DNA of 64,000 bases, from the NCBI GenBank assembly GCA_965247075.1, contig CBDFGK010000002.1, positions 1,302,001 to 1,366,000 of the forward strand. Reading direction: 5' to 3'. Position numbers and translations under genes: made by a program. Shown here one piece after another: positions 7,897-17,808 of the stretch. The stretch is from CBDFGK01 sp965247075 (GTDB lineage: Bacteria > Pseudomonadota > Gammaproteobacteria > Pseudomonadales > Halieaceae). Below the pieces are notes generated by a model. It worked only from the letters and a program-made list of their open reading frames with translations, searched no databases and was not told where the DNA came from. Every line of letters starts with the position of its first letter. Positions within the stretch are counted from its first letter, which is position 1.

Positions 7897-8819
7897 CAGC
7901 ACCCCCCCGCCAGGCTCAGGCAGCAAATGCGACCTACCAGCTCCGACAAGTCGATGCCGGCAGCATTGGCCGCCATTGGCACCAGGCTGTGGCTGGTCAT
8001 ACCCGGTACCGTATTCACTTCCAGCAGCAGGAAGCGGCCATCCTCGTCGCGCATCAAGTCCACCCGGCCCCACACACTGCAACCCAGGGATTTAAAGGCA
8101 CGCAATGCCAGTTCAGCCAACTGCTGTTCCTCAGCGTCAGTCAGACCACAGGGGCACAAATAGCGCGTATCATCAGACAGGTACTTCGCTTCGTAGTCAT
8201 AAAAGGCGTTATCGGTTTGCACGCTGATGGCTGGCAGCGACTCATCGCCCAGCACCGAAACCGTGTATTCAGGACCCCTGATAAGACGCTCGGCAATTAC
8301 CCGATCGTCATACTGGGCCGCCTGCTGCCATGCCTGTTGCAGATCTTCGGCAGTTTCCACACCGGCGGTGCCAATACTGGAGCCTCCCGTTACCGGTTTG
8401 ACAAAGGCCGCTCCCAGGGTAGCTATGACCCGCTGCCAATCACAGTCTGCTGACAACTCTATAAATTCAGCACTGGGCAGACCGATGCCTTGCCACAACT
8501 GCTTGCTGCGAACCTTGTCCATGGCCAGTGCCGAGGACAGCACGGAAGAACCGGTATAGGGGATGCCCTGGATCTCCAGCGCTCCCTGCATGAGCCCGTC
8601 TTCGCCACCGGCGCCGTGCAGGGCAATAAACGCCAGTTCGGTGCCGGCTAATCGCTCCCACCAACCCGGCTCCGCAGGGTCCAGCAAGCTGGTGCCGGCA
8701 CCGAGTTGATCCAGTGCGCCGGCCACGGTGGCGCCACTGAGCAGGGACACTTCGCGCTCGGGGGAGAGCCCCCCCAGCAATACGGCAATTTCCATGCCGC
8801 GAAGGCGATCAAGATTCAT
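7896..8819 (-). CDS. ddlB: D-alanine-D-alanine ligase DdlB
   Basis: A 307-residue ATP-grasp enzyme that makes the D-Ala-D-Ala dipeptide used by MurF. The substrate loop LLGGLSPEREVSLLSG is near the N-terminus. The ATP-grasp core includes FVKPVTGGSSIGT, and the metal-binding end is EVNTVPGMTSHSLVP. The start is chosen at ATG 8819, which has GGAGG six bases upstream and overlaps the end of murC by 11 bases; an earlier in-frame start at 8840 has no ribosome site. Position between murC and ftsQ is canonical. Confidence 0.96.
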   Translation of the reverse strand: MNLDRLRGMEIAVLLGGLSPEREVSLLSGATVAGALDQLGAGTSLLDPAEPGWWERLAGTELAFIALHGAGGEDGLMQGALEIQGIPYTGSSVLSSALAMDKVRSKQLWQGIGLPSAEFIELSADCDWQRVIATLGAAFVKPVTGGSSIGTAGVETAEDLQQAWQQAAQYDDRVIAERLIRGPEYTVSVLGDESLPAISVQTDNAFYDYEAKYLSDDTRYLCPCGLTDAEEQQLAELALRAFKSLGCSVWGRVDLMRDEDGRFLLLEVNTVPGMTSHSLVPMAANAAGIDLSELVGRICCLSLAGGC

Positions 8820-10248
8820 CAGACGCCCTCCGAAAGTCATAACTGCGCAACTGCTGGGTCAAGCCGGCGATATTTCCTGCCCCCTGGGTCAGCACCACAT
8901 CATCGTTCTGCAACAGACCCGCCAATAGACTGGGCACCTCTTCGACGCTGGCAACAAATATCGGGTCCACCAGGCCGCGCTGACGAATACTGCGGCTCAG
9001 GGCTCGCCCATCCGCTCCCGCTACAGGCGCTTCGCCGGCGGCGTAAACCTCCAGCAGCACCAACACATCAACGGCCGATAAAACAGCCACAAAATCTTCA
9101 TACAGGTCGCGGGTACGGCTGTAGCGATGGGGCTGAAATACCAACACCAGGCGCCGGTCAGGCCAGGCCTGACGCGCTGCCGCCAGTGTCGCTCGCAACT
9201 CGGTGGGATGATGTCCATAATCATCCACCAGCAACGCTGTGCCCTCGCTGAGGGCCATGTCCCCCCATACCTGGAAACGCCGCTGCACTCCCTGGAAGCC
9301 GCGCAAACCGTTGGCAATAGCGGTGTCTGGCAGTCCCTCGTCACAGCTAACAGCGATAGCGGCGGCGGCATTGAGGACGTTGTGCAGGCCCGGCATATTG
9401 AGTTCTATTGGCAGTGGTTGCGCATTCGGACGCTGAATAGTGAACGCTGTTCTCAGGGAGTGTTTCTCCACCTCTACGATGCGGTAATCCGCCTGTTCGG
9501 AAAAACCGTAGGTGAGCATCGAACGACTAATCATGGGCACTAGCTCAGCGATCACCGGATCATCCACACACAGTACGGCAACCCCATAAAAAGGCAGGTT
9601 GTGCAAAAATTCCAGGAAGGTTTTGCGCAGTTGCTCAAAATCACCTCCATAAGTATCCAGGTGATCGGCTTCTATATTGGTAATAACAGCCACCATAGGC
9701 TGTAGGTGTAAAAAGGAGGCATCACTTTCATCAGCTTCGGTAATGAGAATCCGACTTTCACCGAGACGCGCGTGGCTGCCGGTACCGTTGAGCAAGCCAC
9801 CGATAACATAAGTCGGGTCCAGCCCGGCTTCAGCAAATATCGATGCTATAAGGCTGGTAGTGGTGGTTTTTCCGTGGGTGCCTGCCACTGCTATACCGTG
9901 TCGATAGCGCATAAGTTCAGCCAGCATTTCAGCTCTGGGCACTACCGGCAGCCGCGCTGCCCTTGCCGTCAGGACTTCAGGATTGTTCGCATCAACTGCA
10001 CTGGAAGTCACCACCACATCGGCGCTGCCAACATTATCCGCATCGTGTCCGATAAGCACGGTGATACCCAGCTTCTGCAGGCGCCGCGTAACAGCGCTCT
10101 CACGTATATCAGAACCTGTTACTTGGTAGCCCAGGTTTGTCAGCACCTCGGCGATGCCGCTCATACCGGCTCCGCCGACACCGATCATGTGGATGGTGCG
10201 GATACGTCGCATTTCCGGAATGGCGAAGGAGCTGTGCTTATCGCCCAC
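8809..10248 (-). CDS. murC: UDP-N-acetylmuramate-L-alanine ligase MurC
   Basis: A 479-residue cytoplasmic Mur ligase that adds the first amino acid, L-alanine, to UDP-MurNAc. The N-terminal nucleotide-sugar domain has HMIGVGGAGMSGIAEVL. The ATP loop GTHGKTTTTSL is at about residue 120. The central ITNIEADHLD and the C-terminal VFQPHRYSRTRDL segments are typical of MurC. The gene overlaps murG by 11 bases and ddlB by 11 bases, so the three are translationally linked. Full length, nothing unusual. Confidence 0.97.
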   Translation of the reverse strand: MGDKHSSFAIPEMRRIRTIHMIGVGGAGMSGIAEVLTNLGYQVTGSDIRESAVTRRLQKLGITVLIGHDADNVGSADVVVTSSAVDANNPEVLTARAARLPVVPRAEMLAELMRYRHGIAVAGTHGKTTTTSLIASIFAEAGLDPTYVIGGLLNGTGSHARLGESRILITEADESDASFLHLQPMVAVITNIEADHLDTYGGDFEQLRKTFLEFLHNLPFYGVAVLCVDDPVIAELVPMISRSMLTYGFSEQADYRIVEVEKHSLRTAFTIQRPNAQPLPIELNMPGLHNVLNAAAAIAVSCDEGLPDTAIANGLRGFQGVQRRFQVWGDMALSEGTALLVDDYGHHPTELRATLAAARQAWPDRRLVLVFQPHRYSRTRDLYEDFVAVLSAVDVLVLLEVYAAGEAPVAGADGRALSRSIRQRGLVDPIFVASVEEVPSLLAGLLQNDDVVLTQGAGNIAGLTQQLRSYDFRRASDES

Positions 10249-11335
10249 GGCGCACCTCCTCGCAGATATCAGCTACGTCGTGGGTGGCATTCGGTTTGGC
10301 CGCTGTACCCGCCGCCTGAGCCATCGCCGCGAGCCGCGCGGGATTGGCGGCAAACACCTTGAGTTGTTCGGCCAGCAGCTCTGGTTCCAGTTCTGATTGC
10401 GGCAGCAGGAACGCGCCACCACGCTGGGACAACCATTGGGCATTATGCAGTTGGTGGTCATCAATCGCGTGTGGCAAGGGCACCAGTATCGACGGCCGCG
10501 ACATAATGGTAAGTTCGGCCACCGTCAAGGCACCGGCGCGACACAGCACCAGGTCTGCCCAGGTGTATGCCGCCGCCATATCTTCGATAAAGGGAAATAT
10601 CTCTACCTCTGTATTGCGTATCGCGCCATAGGCCACACCGACCTGCTCACTGTGCGCTGCACCGGCCTGATGGCGTACCTGCACCTCTAAACCGGGCCGC
10701 AGCAAGGCCAGCGCCTGCGGCACGACTTCATTGATAGCGCGTGCTCCCAGGCTACCGCCCAGCACCAACAGCCGCAGTGGGCGCCCGCCCAGGTATGCAT
10801 AGTTTGACAAGCGACCCTGTCCCAGCAAGTCGGCACGCACCGGATTGCCCACCTCGTTAGCACCCGGGCCGGACTGAAAGGCATGCGGGTAGGCACACAA
10901 CACGCGACTGGCAAAGCGCACCAGCATGCGATTGGTGGTGCCTGCCACAGAATTTTGTTCATGTATAACCAGCGGCACACCTGCCAGCCAGGCCGCCATT
11001 CCGGCCGGGCCAGATACATAACCACCCATGCCCAGCGCACACACCGAAGGCAACTTGCGAATTGCACGGTACGCCTCAAACAGCGACGTAACCATGGCGA
11101 GCAGACCTTTCATTCGCTGGTTCCAACCCTTGCCCCTGAGCCCCTGTGCCCCCAGTATGTGCAAGGGAAAACCGGCAGCCGGCACTGCCCGTGACTCGAG
11201 CCCACGATCAGTGCCAAACCATTGGATGTCATAGCCACGTTGGCTCAATTCCTGTGCCACCGCCAGCGCCGGATAGATATGGCCACCCGTACCACCGGCG
11301 AATATCAGCATTGTGCGAGCAATTTCAGCGGCCAC
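10238..11335 (-). CDS. murG: Lipid II-forming N-acetylglucosaminyltransferase MurG
   Basis: A 365-residue peripheral membrane GT-B glycosyltransferase that transfers GlcNAc onto lipid I to form lipid II. The donor loop FAGGTGGHIYPALAVA is at the N-terminus, and VLGGSLGARAINEVVP and PLPHAIDDHQLHNA are conserved nucleotide-sugar motifs. The likely start is a GTG at 11335 with GGAGG eight bases upstream, overlapping the ftsW end by 11 bases. The first ATG (11311) lies eight codons further in and has no ribosome site. Normal position between ftsW and murC. Confidence 0.95.
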   Translation of the reverse strand: MAAEIARTMLIFAGGTGGHIYPALAVAQELSQRGYDIQWFGTDRGLESRAVPAAGFPLHILGAQGLRGKGWNQRMKGLLAMVTSLFEAYRAIRKLPSVCALGMGGYVSGPAGMAAWLAGVPLVIHEQNSVAGTTNRMLVRFASRVLCAYPHAFQSGPGANEVGNPVRADLLGQGRLSNYAYLGGRPLRLLVLGGSLGARAINEVVPQALALLRPGLEVQVRHQAGAAHSEQVGVAYGAIRNTEVEIFPFIEDMAAAYTWADLVLCRAGALTVAELTIMSRPSILVPLPHAIDDHQLHNAQWLSQRGGAFLLPQSELEPELLAEQLKVFAANPARLAAMAQAAGTAAKPNATHDVADICEEVRRGR

Positions 11336-12488
11336 CTTGCTTGCCTCCCCGCCTTCCTTCTCTCTCGATGCGCAACACCACTGCCAGCATGCAACAGCAG
11401 GCAATAAGGCTGCTGCCGCCATAACTGACCAGAGGCAGGGTCAAACCCTTGGTGGGCAGCAGGCCGGTACTAACGCCGATGTTGATAAACGCCTGCGCCG
11501 CAAAAATAAGTGCCACGCCGTTACAAACGTGCGCGCCGAAGCGATCACCCGCCCTGCTTTGACGCCTGCCTACATACAAGACCCGGTAAATCAGCAACAG
11601 GAACAAGCCCATCACCACAATCGCGCCCAGCAGACCGGTCTCTTCGGCCCATATGGAAAAAACAAAATCTGTGTGCGCTTCGGGCAGGTAAAACAGTTTT
11701 TGCACGCTGTTACCCAAACCCACCCCGAACCACTCACCCCGCCCAAACGCGATTAGCGACTGGGTCAGTTGATAACCGCTGTTAAATTGATCTGCCCAAG
11801 GGTCGGCGTAGGCCGTCAGCCGCTGCAGGCGATAGGGCTCACTGACCAGAAGAATTACCAACGCCATAACACCACCGAGCACCAGCAGCAGGAAGTGTCC
11901 CAACTTGACGCCGGCCAGAAACAGCATGCCAAAGGTGGTGCCCACGGTGACCACGGTGACACCAAAGTCAGGCTCCGCCATAAGCAACAGGGTCACGGCG
12001 AACACCACGGCCATCGGCTTGATAAAGCCCTGCCATTCACTGCGTACCTGCTCCTCGCGGCGTTGCAAATATCCCGCCAGGTAGATCACCAGAAACAATT
12101 TGGCAAACTCGGAGGTCTGTAGGGTCATCGGCCCCAATGCCAACCAGCGTCGACTGCCATTAACCTTGACACCAACCCCAGGTATCAGCACCAGGGCCAA
12201 CAGCGCGAGGCCCAGAAACAACCAGATCCAGCCCGTGGCAAACCAGAATTTTGGTGGCACCATGTAAACCAGGCTGGCCGCCGCCAACGCCAGGCCCATA
12301 TAGACCAGGTGGCGGGAACTGTGGTGGAAAGGATTGTTGTAATTGACTGTCGCGTACTCCACCGAGGCGGAAGTAATGGCGATAAAACCTATCATCATCA
12401 AGGCCAGTGCGCTGCCAGACAAATAGCTGTCAAGCTGCACCGGCAAAGCGATACCACGACGCGGCAAGACAGCAGCAATGCTACTCAC
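11325..12488 (-). CDS. ftsW: SEDS peptidoglycan polymerase FtsW
   Basis: A 387-residue multi-pass membrane protein of the SEDS family, the septal glycan polymerase working with FtsI. About ten hydrophobic segments are visible. Conserved SEDS stretches include NGSRRWLALGPMTLQTSE, the periplasmic loop with EAHTDFVFSIWAEETGLLGA, and GLTLPLVSYGGSSLIA near the C-terminus. The start is GTG overlapping the murD stop as GTGA. It is followed by murG with an 11-base overlap. Confidence 0.97.
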   Translation of the reverse strand: MSSIAAVLPRRGIALPVQLDSYLSGSALALMMIGFIAITSASVEYATVNYNNPFHHSSRHLVYMGLALAAASLVYMVPPKFWFATGWIWLFLGLALLALVLIPGVGVKVNGSRRWLALGPMTLQTSEFAKLFLVIYLAGYLQRREEQVRSEWQGFIKPMAVVFAVTLLLMAEPDFGVTVVTVGTTFGMLFLAGVKLGHFLLLVLGGVMALVILLVSEPYRLQRLTAYADPWADQFNSGYQLTQSLIAFGRGEWFGVGLGNSVQKLFYLPEAHTDFVFSIWAEETGLLGAIVVMGLFLLLIYRVLYVGRRQSRAGDRFGAHVCNGVALIFAAQAFINIGVSTGLLPTKGLTLPLVSYGGSSLIACCCMLAVVLRIEREGRRGGKQGGR

Positions 12489-13858
12489 AGCACACCTCCC
12501 GCCGGTAGCGACTGCACGCTGGACACAAACGCCTGGCCGCGTTCCTCAAAGCCGCCGAACATATCGAAACTGGCACAGGCAGGTGACAACAACACGGTAT
12601 CACCCGCCTGGGCCAGCTCGGCAGCAACGGCTACCGCTGCCTCCATATCCAGAGCCGCTACCAGTGGCAAGCGCCCGCGCAATTTGTCCTGCAATAGCCG
12701 TGCATCCTCACCGATTAGAACCACAGCCTTGCAGCACTCTACAATTGTTTCACAGAGCTCGCCGAAGTCGGCGCCCTTGCCCTGTCCACCGGCAATAAGC
12801 ACCAGCGGTGCAGCGGCGGCCAATCCCGACAAGGCAGCACAGGTAGCGCCTGGATTGGTAGCCTTGGAATCATTGATATAATGCACACCATCGACATCGG
12901 CTACCCACTGAGCGCGGTGTGGCAACCCCCCAAACTCTCGCAATTCCGCCAGCATTGCCGATACCGGTAATTCGAGAGCAGAGCCAAGTGCCAGCGCCGC
13001 CAGGGCATTGGCGACATTGTGGCGACCCACCAGGCGCACTGCGGCAACCGGCATGAGTGGATCCACACCCTGACAAAGCCATTCTTCTCCCGCCACCAGG
13101 CGGATACCAAAGCCATCAGCATCCGGCTCACCCAATCCAAACTCCCAGCGGGGCTGCGCACCAGGGTGCAAGGGATGCGAAAGTGCATCATCACGGCTGC
13201 ATACCAGTGCGCTACAACCGGCAAACACTTGCTGCTTGGCGCGATGGTAGTGTTCCATATCGCCGTGGCGATCAAGGTGGTCCGCACTCATATTGAGGAT
13301 GCAGGCCAGTGCGAGATTCAACTGACCGACCCGCTCCAACTGAAAACTGGACAGCTCCAGCACATACAGTTGCACGTCATCAGCCAACAAATCCAGCGCC
13401 GGCGGGCCGAGGTTGCCACCTACCGCCACATTCAATCCGGCCCGCCGGGCCATCCTGCCCAATAACTCAGTCACTGTGGATTTGCCATTGGAGCCGGTAA
13501 TTCCCACCACAGGTGCGCGCGCTTCCCGCACAAACAAATCAATATCGCAGCAAACCGCAACGCCTGCTTGCAGCGCCTGGGCAATAGCGGGTTCAGACAG
13601 CGCCAGACCGGGGCTAATCACCAGGCAGTCGGCCGCCAGCAAATGCGGCAAATCGATTCCGCCCAGCACTATTTCAGCCTGCGGGCAGTCTTGCTGCAAG
13701 CGCTCCAGGCCGGGCGGCGTAACGCGGCTGTCGATAACGGTACAGGGCAGGCCCTTGCGCTGATAAAAACGCGCGCAGGACAGACCCGTATTCCCCAGCC
13801 CGACAATCAGGGGGGAAGTACAATTAGCGGTCAATTCTCTGCTCACTGCCAGGCCCAT
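12485..13858 (-). CDS. murD: UDP-MurNAc-L-alanine-D-glutamate ligase MurD
   Basis: A 457-residue cytoplasmic Mur ligase adding D-glutamate to UDP-MurNAc-L-Ala. The N-terminal Rossmann-like segment is LIVGLGNTGLSCARFY, the ATP loop is GITGSNGKSTVTEL, the central part has LNMSADHLDRHGDM, and the C-terminal part has HYINDSKATNPGAT. It starts 9 bp after mraY and its stop overlaps the ftsW start. Length and motifs are normal. Confidence 0.97.
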   Translation of the reverse strand: MGLAVSRELTANCTSPLIVGLGNTGLSCARFYQRKGLPCTVIDSRVTPPGLERLQQDCPQAEIVLGGIDLPHLLAADCLVISPGLALSEPAIAQALQAGVAVCCDIDLFVREARAPVVGITGSNGKSTVTELLGRMARRAGLNVAVGGNLGPPALDLLADDVQLYVLELSSFQLERVGQLNLALACILNMSADHLDRHGDMEHYHRAKQQVFAGCSALVCSRDDALSHPLHPGAQPRWEFGLGEPDADGFGIRLVAGEEWLCQGVDPLMPVAAVRLVGRHNVANALAALALGSALELPVSAMLAELREFGGLPHRAQWVADVDGVHYINDSKATNPGATCAALSGLAAAAPLVLIAGGQGKGADFGELCETIVECCKAVVLIGEDARLLQDKLRGRLPLVAALDMEAAVAVAAELAQAGDTVLLSPACASFDMFGGFEERGQAFVSSVQSLPAGGVL

Positions 13859-13867
13859 TCCTTCAAC

Positions 13868-14950
13868 TCAACGCAATTTCAGTGTGGCCAGCCCAAACAG
13901 GACCAGCATTACTGTGATGATCCAGAAGCGCACGATCACACGCGGCTCCGGCCAACCTTTTAGTTCAAAATGGTGGTGTATAGGCGCCATCCGCAAAATA
14001 CGCTTGCCGGTCAGTTTGTATGACGCCACCTGCAAAATGACCGACCCGGTTTCCAGCACAAAAATGCCACCCATTATGAAAAATACAATCTCGTGCCGGG
14101 TCACTACGGCGACTGCCCCTAGCGCCGCGCCCAGTGCAAGCGCGCCGACATCGCCCATAAATATCTGGGCGGGGTAGGTGTTAAACCATAGAAAACCGAG
14201 CCCGGCTCCAGCGATGGCGCCACAAAAAACCACTAATTCACCGGCCCCGGCGATATAGGGGATATGCAGGTACCCGGCAAACTCAACATGGCCGGTGAGA
14301 TAGGCAATAATGCCCAGTGCCGCGCCCACCATCACGGTGGGCAGTATGGCCAGCCCATCGAGGCCATCGGTCAGGTTGACCGCATTGCTGGCGCCGACGA
14401 TAACGAAATAGGCCAGCACAACGAACAGCGGCCCCATATCCCAGGCTACGTTCTTGAAAAAAGGTACGAATAGCTGGGTCGCCGCCGGGGTATCCACGGC
14501 GGTGTACAGGTACAGCGCAGCGGCGACCCCGGCGACGGATTGCCACAGGTATTTCCAGCGAGCCGGCAAACCACGGGGATCGCTTTCGATAACCTTGCGC
14601 CAGTCATCCACCCAGCCCACTGCGCCAAAAACAGCGGTGACAAACAACACCAGCCAGACATAGTCATTGCTCAAGTCACTCCACAACAGCGTGCTGATCG
14701 CGATAGCTACCAGGATCAGGGCACCCCCCATAGTCGGCGTACCGGATTTGCTGAGATGGGATTCAGGACCATCGGCACGCACCGCCTGGCCGATCTGATG
14801 GTAATTGAGGCGACGAATCATGTAGGGGCCGACCACTAGAGAGATGGCCAGGGCGGTCATAACGCCGAGAATGCCGCGGAATGTCAGGTACTGGAACACC
14901 TGGAAACCACTGGCATAGGCAGTTAAATATTCAGATAGCCAGAGCAACAT
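13868..14950 (-). CDS. mraY: Phospho-MurNAc-pentapeptide transferase MraY
   Basis: A 360-residue polytopic inner-membrane enzyme that moves phospho-MurNAc-pentapeptide onto undecaprenyl phosphate to make lipid I. About ten membrane segments are present. Conserved cytoplasmic loops are visible: SKSGTPTMGGALIL, GWVDDWRKV with the catalytic Asp pair, NAVNLTDGLDGLAI, and MGDVGALALGAALG. The histidine-rich loop APIHHHFELKGWPEP completes the active site. It lies 3 bp after murF. Full length. Confidence 0.98.
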   Translation of the reverse strand: MLLWLSEYLTAYASGFQVFQYLTFRGILGVMTALAISLVVGPYMIRRLNYHQIGQAVRADGPESHLSKSGTPTMGGALILVAIAISTLLWSDLSNDYVWLVLFVTAVFGAVGWVDDWRKVIESDPRGLPARWKYLWQSVAGVAAALYLYTAVDTPAATQLFVPFFKNVAWDMGPLFVVLAYFVIVGASNAVNLTDGLDGLAILPTVMVGAALGIIAYLTGHVEFAGYLHIPYIAGAGELVVFCGAIAGAGLGFLWFNTYPAQIFMGDVGALALGAALGAVAVVTRHEIVFFIMGGIFVLETGSVILQVASYKLTGKRILRMAPIHHHFELKGWPEPRVIVRFWIITVMLVLFGLATLKLR

Positions 14951-14953
14951 GAG

Positions 14954-16315
14954 TCAGACCTCCGCCCCGGCTGCATCGGTGAGCGCCGTCACGACAAGAT
15001 CCATACCGGCACTGCGCGATCCTTTTACCAGGATCACGTCGGTGTTACCCAGTTCCCGCTGCAAGCAGGCAATGAGTTCATGGCGATCGTCAAAGATCCG
15101 CGCACCGGCCCCAAACGCAGCAACCGCCGCCATCGTGTCAGCACCAACCGTCCACAGGGCATCAAGCCCCTGCTCGCAGGCGTAGCGACCTACCGAGGCA
15201 TGCAATGCCTCACTATCGGCCCCCAACTCGCCCATTGCTCCCAGCACCAGCATGCGATGCCCCGCCGCGGCGGCGAGAACATCGATTGCCGCCTTCACCG
15301 AGCCTGGATTGGCGTTGTAACTATCGTCTATAACAACAGCACCGGAGCGAGTAGCTATTGATTGCATACGACCCGCCGCGGGCGTCACCGACGCCAGCCC
15401 GGCCCCGATCTCTGCCAGGCCCGTACCTACCGCCAGGGCGGCCGCCGCCGCCGCCAGGGCATTGGCAATATTGTGCCGACCCGGCAATGCCAGACTAATG
15501 CTGATCTCTCCCTGTGGTGTGAGCAGCAAAAAGCGGCTACCGGCAGGGGTATTGAGCTCAATATCCCTGGCACTTACCGGTGCCTTGGCGGTAAATCCGA
15601 ATTCAATCGTACCGGTCGTTCCCGCCAGCTCTCGCCACAGGCTTGCGTAGTCGCTGTCAGCATTAAAAACGGCTGTAGCAGCAGCCGGCAGTCCACTGAA
15701 TATCTCTGCCTTGGCCAGCGCTACACCTTGCAGGCTCCCAAATCCCTGCAGGTGCGCCGGCAGCGCGTTGAGCAATACCGACACGGCCGGCCGCGCCAGC
15801 TCACACAGGTAACTGATGTCTCCCGGCGCTGAGGCGCCCATCTCAAGCACGGCAAAGCGATGTTCAGGGCGCAACTGCAACAGTGTTACGGGCAGGCCTA
15901 TCTCATTATTGAAGTTGTCGGCCGTGGCCAGGGTCGCACCGCGCTGAGCCAATATTGCAGCCACCATATTCTTGACGGATGTTTTGCCACTGCTGCCGGT
16001 AATAGCAATTAACTCCCCGTCAAAGTACTGGCGATTCAGGGCTCCCAATCGCCCCAGTGCCAGACGGGTATCGCCAACTTGCAATACCGGCAGCGGGTAG
16101 TTGGCTGCGGTGGATACTACAGCAGCACTGGCTCCTCGCTCGCAAACAGCGGCGACAAAGCGGTGACCATCAAAGTTGTCGCCCTGCAAGGCCACGAATA
16201 ATTGACCTGGCTGAATCAAACGACTGTCGGTGGCGACCGCGTCAAAGCCGGCATCCATGCCAGGCAGGCTGCCGGCAAGCGGTGTTACCAATTCTGACAA
16301 GGCAAAGGAACGCAT
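14954..16315 (-). CDS. murF: UDP-MurNAc-tripeptide-D-Ala-D-Ala ligase MurF
   Basis: A 453-residue Mur ligase that attaches the D-Ala-D-Ala made by Ddl, completing the UDP-MurNAc-pentapeptide. ATP loop ITGSSGKTSVKNMVA, then NNEIGLPVTLLQL, LEMGASAPGDISYL and DDSYNANPGSVKAA are all MurF signatures. The start is the ATG at 16315 that shares one base with the murE stop (TGATG) and is preceded by a G-rich ribosome site. A TTG one codon earlier is less likely. Normal context between murE and mraY. Confidence 0.97.
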   Translation of the reverse strand: MRSFALSELVTPLAGSLPGMDAGFDAVATDSRLIQPGQLFVALQGDNFDGHRFVAAVCERGASAAVVSTAANYPLPVLQVGDTRLALGRLGALNRQYFDGELIAITGSSGKTSVKNMVAAILAQRGATLATADNFNNEIGLPVTLLQLRPEHRFAVLEMGASAPGDISYLCELARPAVSVLLNALPAHLQGFGSLQGVALAKAEIFSGLPAAATAVFNADSDYASLWRELAGTTGTIEFGFTAKAPVSARDIELNTPAGSRFLLLTPQGEISISLALPGRHNIANALAAAAAALAVGTGLAEIGAGLASVTPAAGRMQSIATRSGAVVIDDSYNANPGSVKAAIDVLAAAAGHRMLVLGAMGELGADSEALHASVGRYACEQGLDALWTVGADTMAAVAAFGAGARIFDDRHELIACLQRELGNTDVILVKGSRSAGMDLVVTALTDAAGAEV

Positions 16316-17808
16316 CAAGCAGCACCCCCTGCAATTACCGCCAATCGCAATTGATCTGCATCGCTAAATGGCAGCCGTTGTGTGCCGACCTGCTGATAGG
16401 CTTCATGGCCCTTACCAGCGACAAGCACGCAATCACCCGGTATCGCGCGGGCCACGGCCAGTGCTATCGCAGTAGCACGGTCTGGTTCAATATCGACAGT
16501 AGCGGCGATACCGCGCTGTATATCCTCGATGATTGCCAGCGGGGATTCACCGCGCGGATTGTCACTGGTGATGATTAGCCGATCAGAGTTCTCCGCCGCC
16601 ATGCGACCCATCAGCGGCCGCTTGTGGGCATCGCGGTCACCGCCACAGCCAAACACGCAGATGAGCGCACCTTCTACATGGGCACGTAGCGCGGACAGCA
16701 CTTGCTGCAGTGCGTCCGGCGTATGGGCGTAATCGACAACCAATTGCAGACCGCGTTCATTGGCAATGTACTCCATGCGCCCGGCAATGCCCCGCAGCTT
16801 GGGCGCCAGTTGCAGAATCTTCTCAAAAGGCACGCCGGCAACACAGGCAGCACTGAGCGCGGCGAGCAGGTTGCTGAGATTAAAATCTCCGGCCAGAGGG
16901 CTGCACAGCAAGCCGGCACCCCAGGGTGTCTCTATGCTGGCCTCCAGCGCACTGTGTTGATAGCGGATATCGTGTGCACTCACCGCGGCCGGCGTGCCCG
17001 CCACCGAGTACCCAATCACCTTGACGGCTGGATCAAGCAGACTTTGCAGGGTTTCAGCATAGGGATCGTCCAGGTTCAGTATTGCCACCCCCAGGTCCCT
17101 GGCATGAAACAATCGGGATTTGGCCAGACCGTAACTATCCATATCGCCGTGGTAATCGAGATGGTCGTGAGTCAGGTTGGTAAACACCGCCGTATTAAAT
17201 TCAAGCGTACTGACGCGCCCCTGCACCAGGCTGTGGGAGGAGACTTCGAGCACGGCATGCGCTACCTCCTCGCTTCGCCACTGCGCCAACTGAGCCTGCA
17301 AATTGAGTGCATCCGGGGTGGTGTTTACTGCTTCGACGACGTCATCGGCCAGTGTTGCTCCCAGCGTACCGATGACGCCACAGGCATGGAATTGCCGGCG
17401 CAGTAACTGGGCCAGCAACCTGGCAGTGGTGGTTTTCCCATTGGTACCGGTGATGCCGACCAGGTGCATGGATGCGGATGGAAAATTGTAAAAGCGTGCA
17501 GCGATAGCACCCAGTTGTGCTGACAACCCATCCACCTCAAGTAACGGCACTGTGCCGGCGGCGGCCCGTTGCAGCTCTGTCAGTCCTGTCTCGGCAACGA
17601 TAGCGGCGACATTGGCGTGTGCTGCTGCGGCCAGGTAATCGCGGCCATCATGCAATTCTCCAGGCAGGGCCAGGAACACATCTGCCCCCCGCAGCACCCG
17701 ACTGTCCACCTGCAGCCCCCGTACCGGGATATCGGCTAGCGCCGCAGCCTGTTGAGGTAGCAGCGTGCCCAGTGTTACAACCCTCGCCGGGTCCATTGGC
17801 CGCGCCAT
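16315..17808 (-). CDS. murE: UDP-MurNAc-dipeptide-diaminopimelate ligase MurE
   Basis: A 497-residue Mur ligase that adds the third stem residue. The ATP loop is GITGTNGKTTTARLL, and the catalytic centre has NLTHDHLDYHGDM. The motif TSDNPRGESP is the DNPR substrate loop of enzymes that use meso-diaminopimelate, as expected in a Gram-negative cell. Start: ATG at 17808, sharing a base with the ftsI stop; a GTG one codon upstream is the alternative. Overlaps at both ends show tight coupling in the operon. Confidence 0.97.
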   Translation of the reverse strand: MARPMDPARVVTLGTLLPQQAAALADIPVRGLQVDSRVLRGADVFLALPGELHDGRDYLAAAAHANVAAIVAETGLTELQRAAAGTVPLLEVDGLSAQLGAIAARFYNFPSASMHLVGITGTNGKTTTARLLAQLLRRQFHACGVIGTLGATLADDVVEAVNTTPDALNLQAQLAQWRSEEVAHAVLEVSSHSLVQGRVSTLEFNTAVFTNLTHDHLDYHGDMDSYGLAKSRLFHARDLGVAILNLDDPYAETLQSLLDPAVKVIGYSVAGTPAAVSAHDIRYQHSALEASIETPWGAGLLCSPLAGDFNLSNLLAALSAACVAGVPFEKILQLAPKLRGIAGRMEYIANERGLQLVVDYAHTPDALQQVLSALRAHVEGALICVFGCGGDRDAHKRPLMGRMAAENSDRLIITSDNPRGESPLAIIEDIQRGIAATVDIEPDRATAIALAVARAIPGDCVLVAGKGHEAYQQVGTQRLPFSDADQLRLAVIAGGAA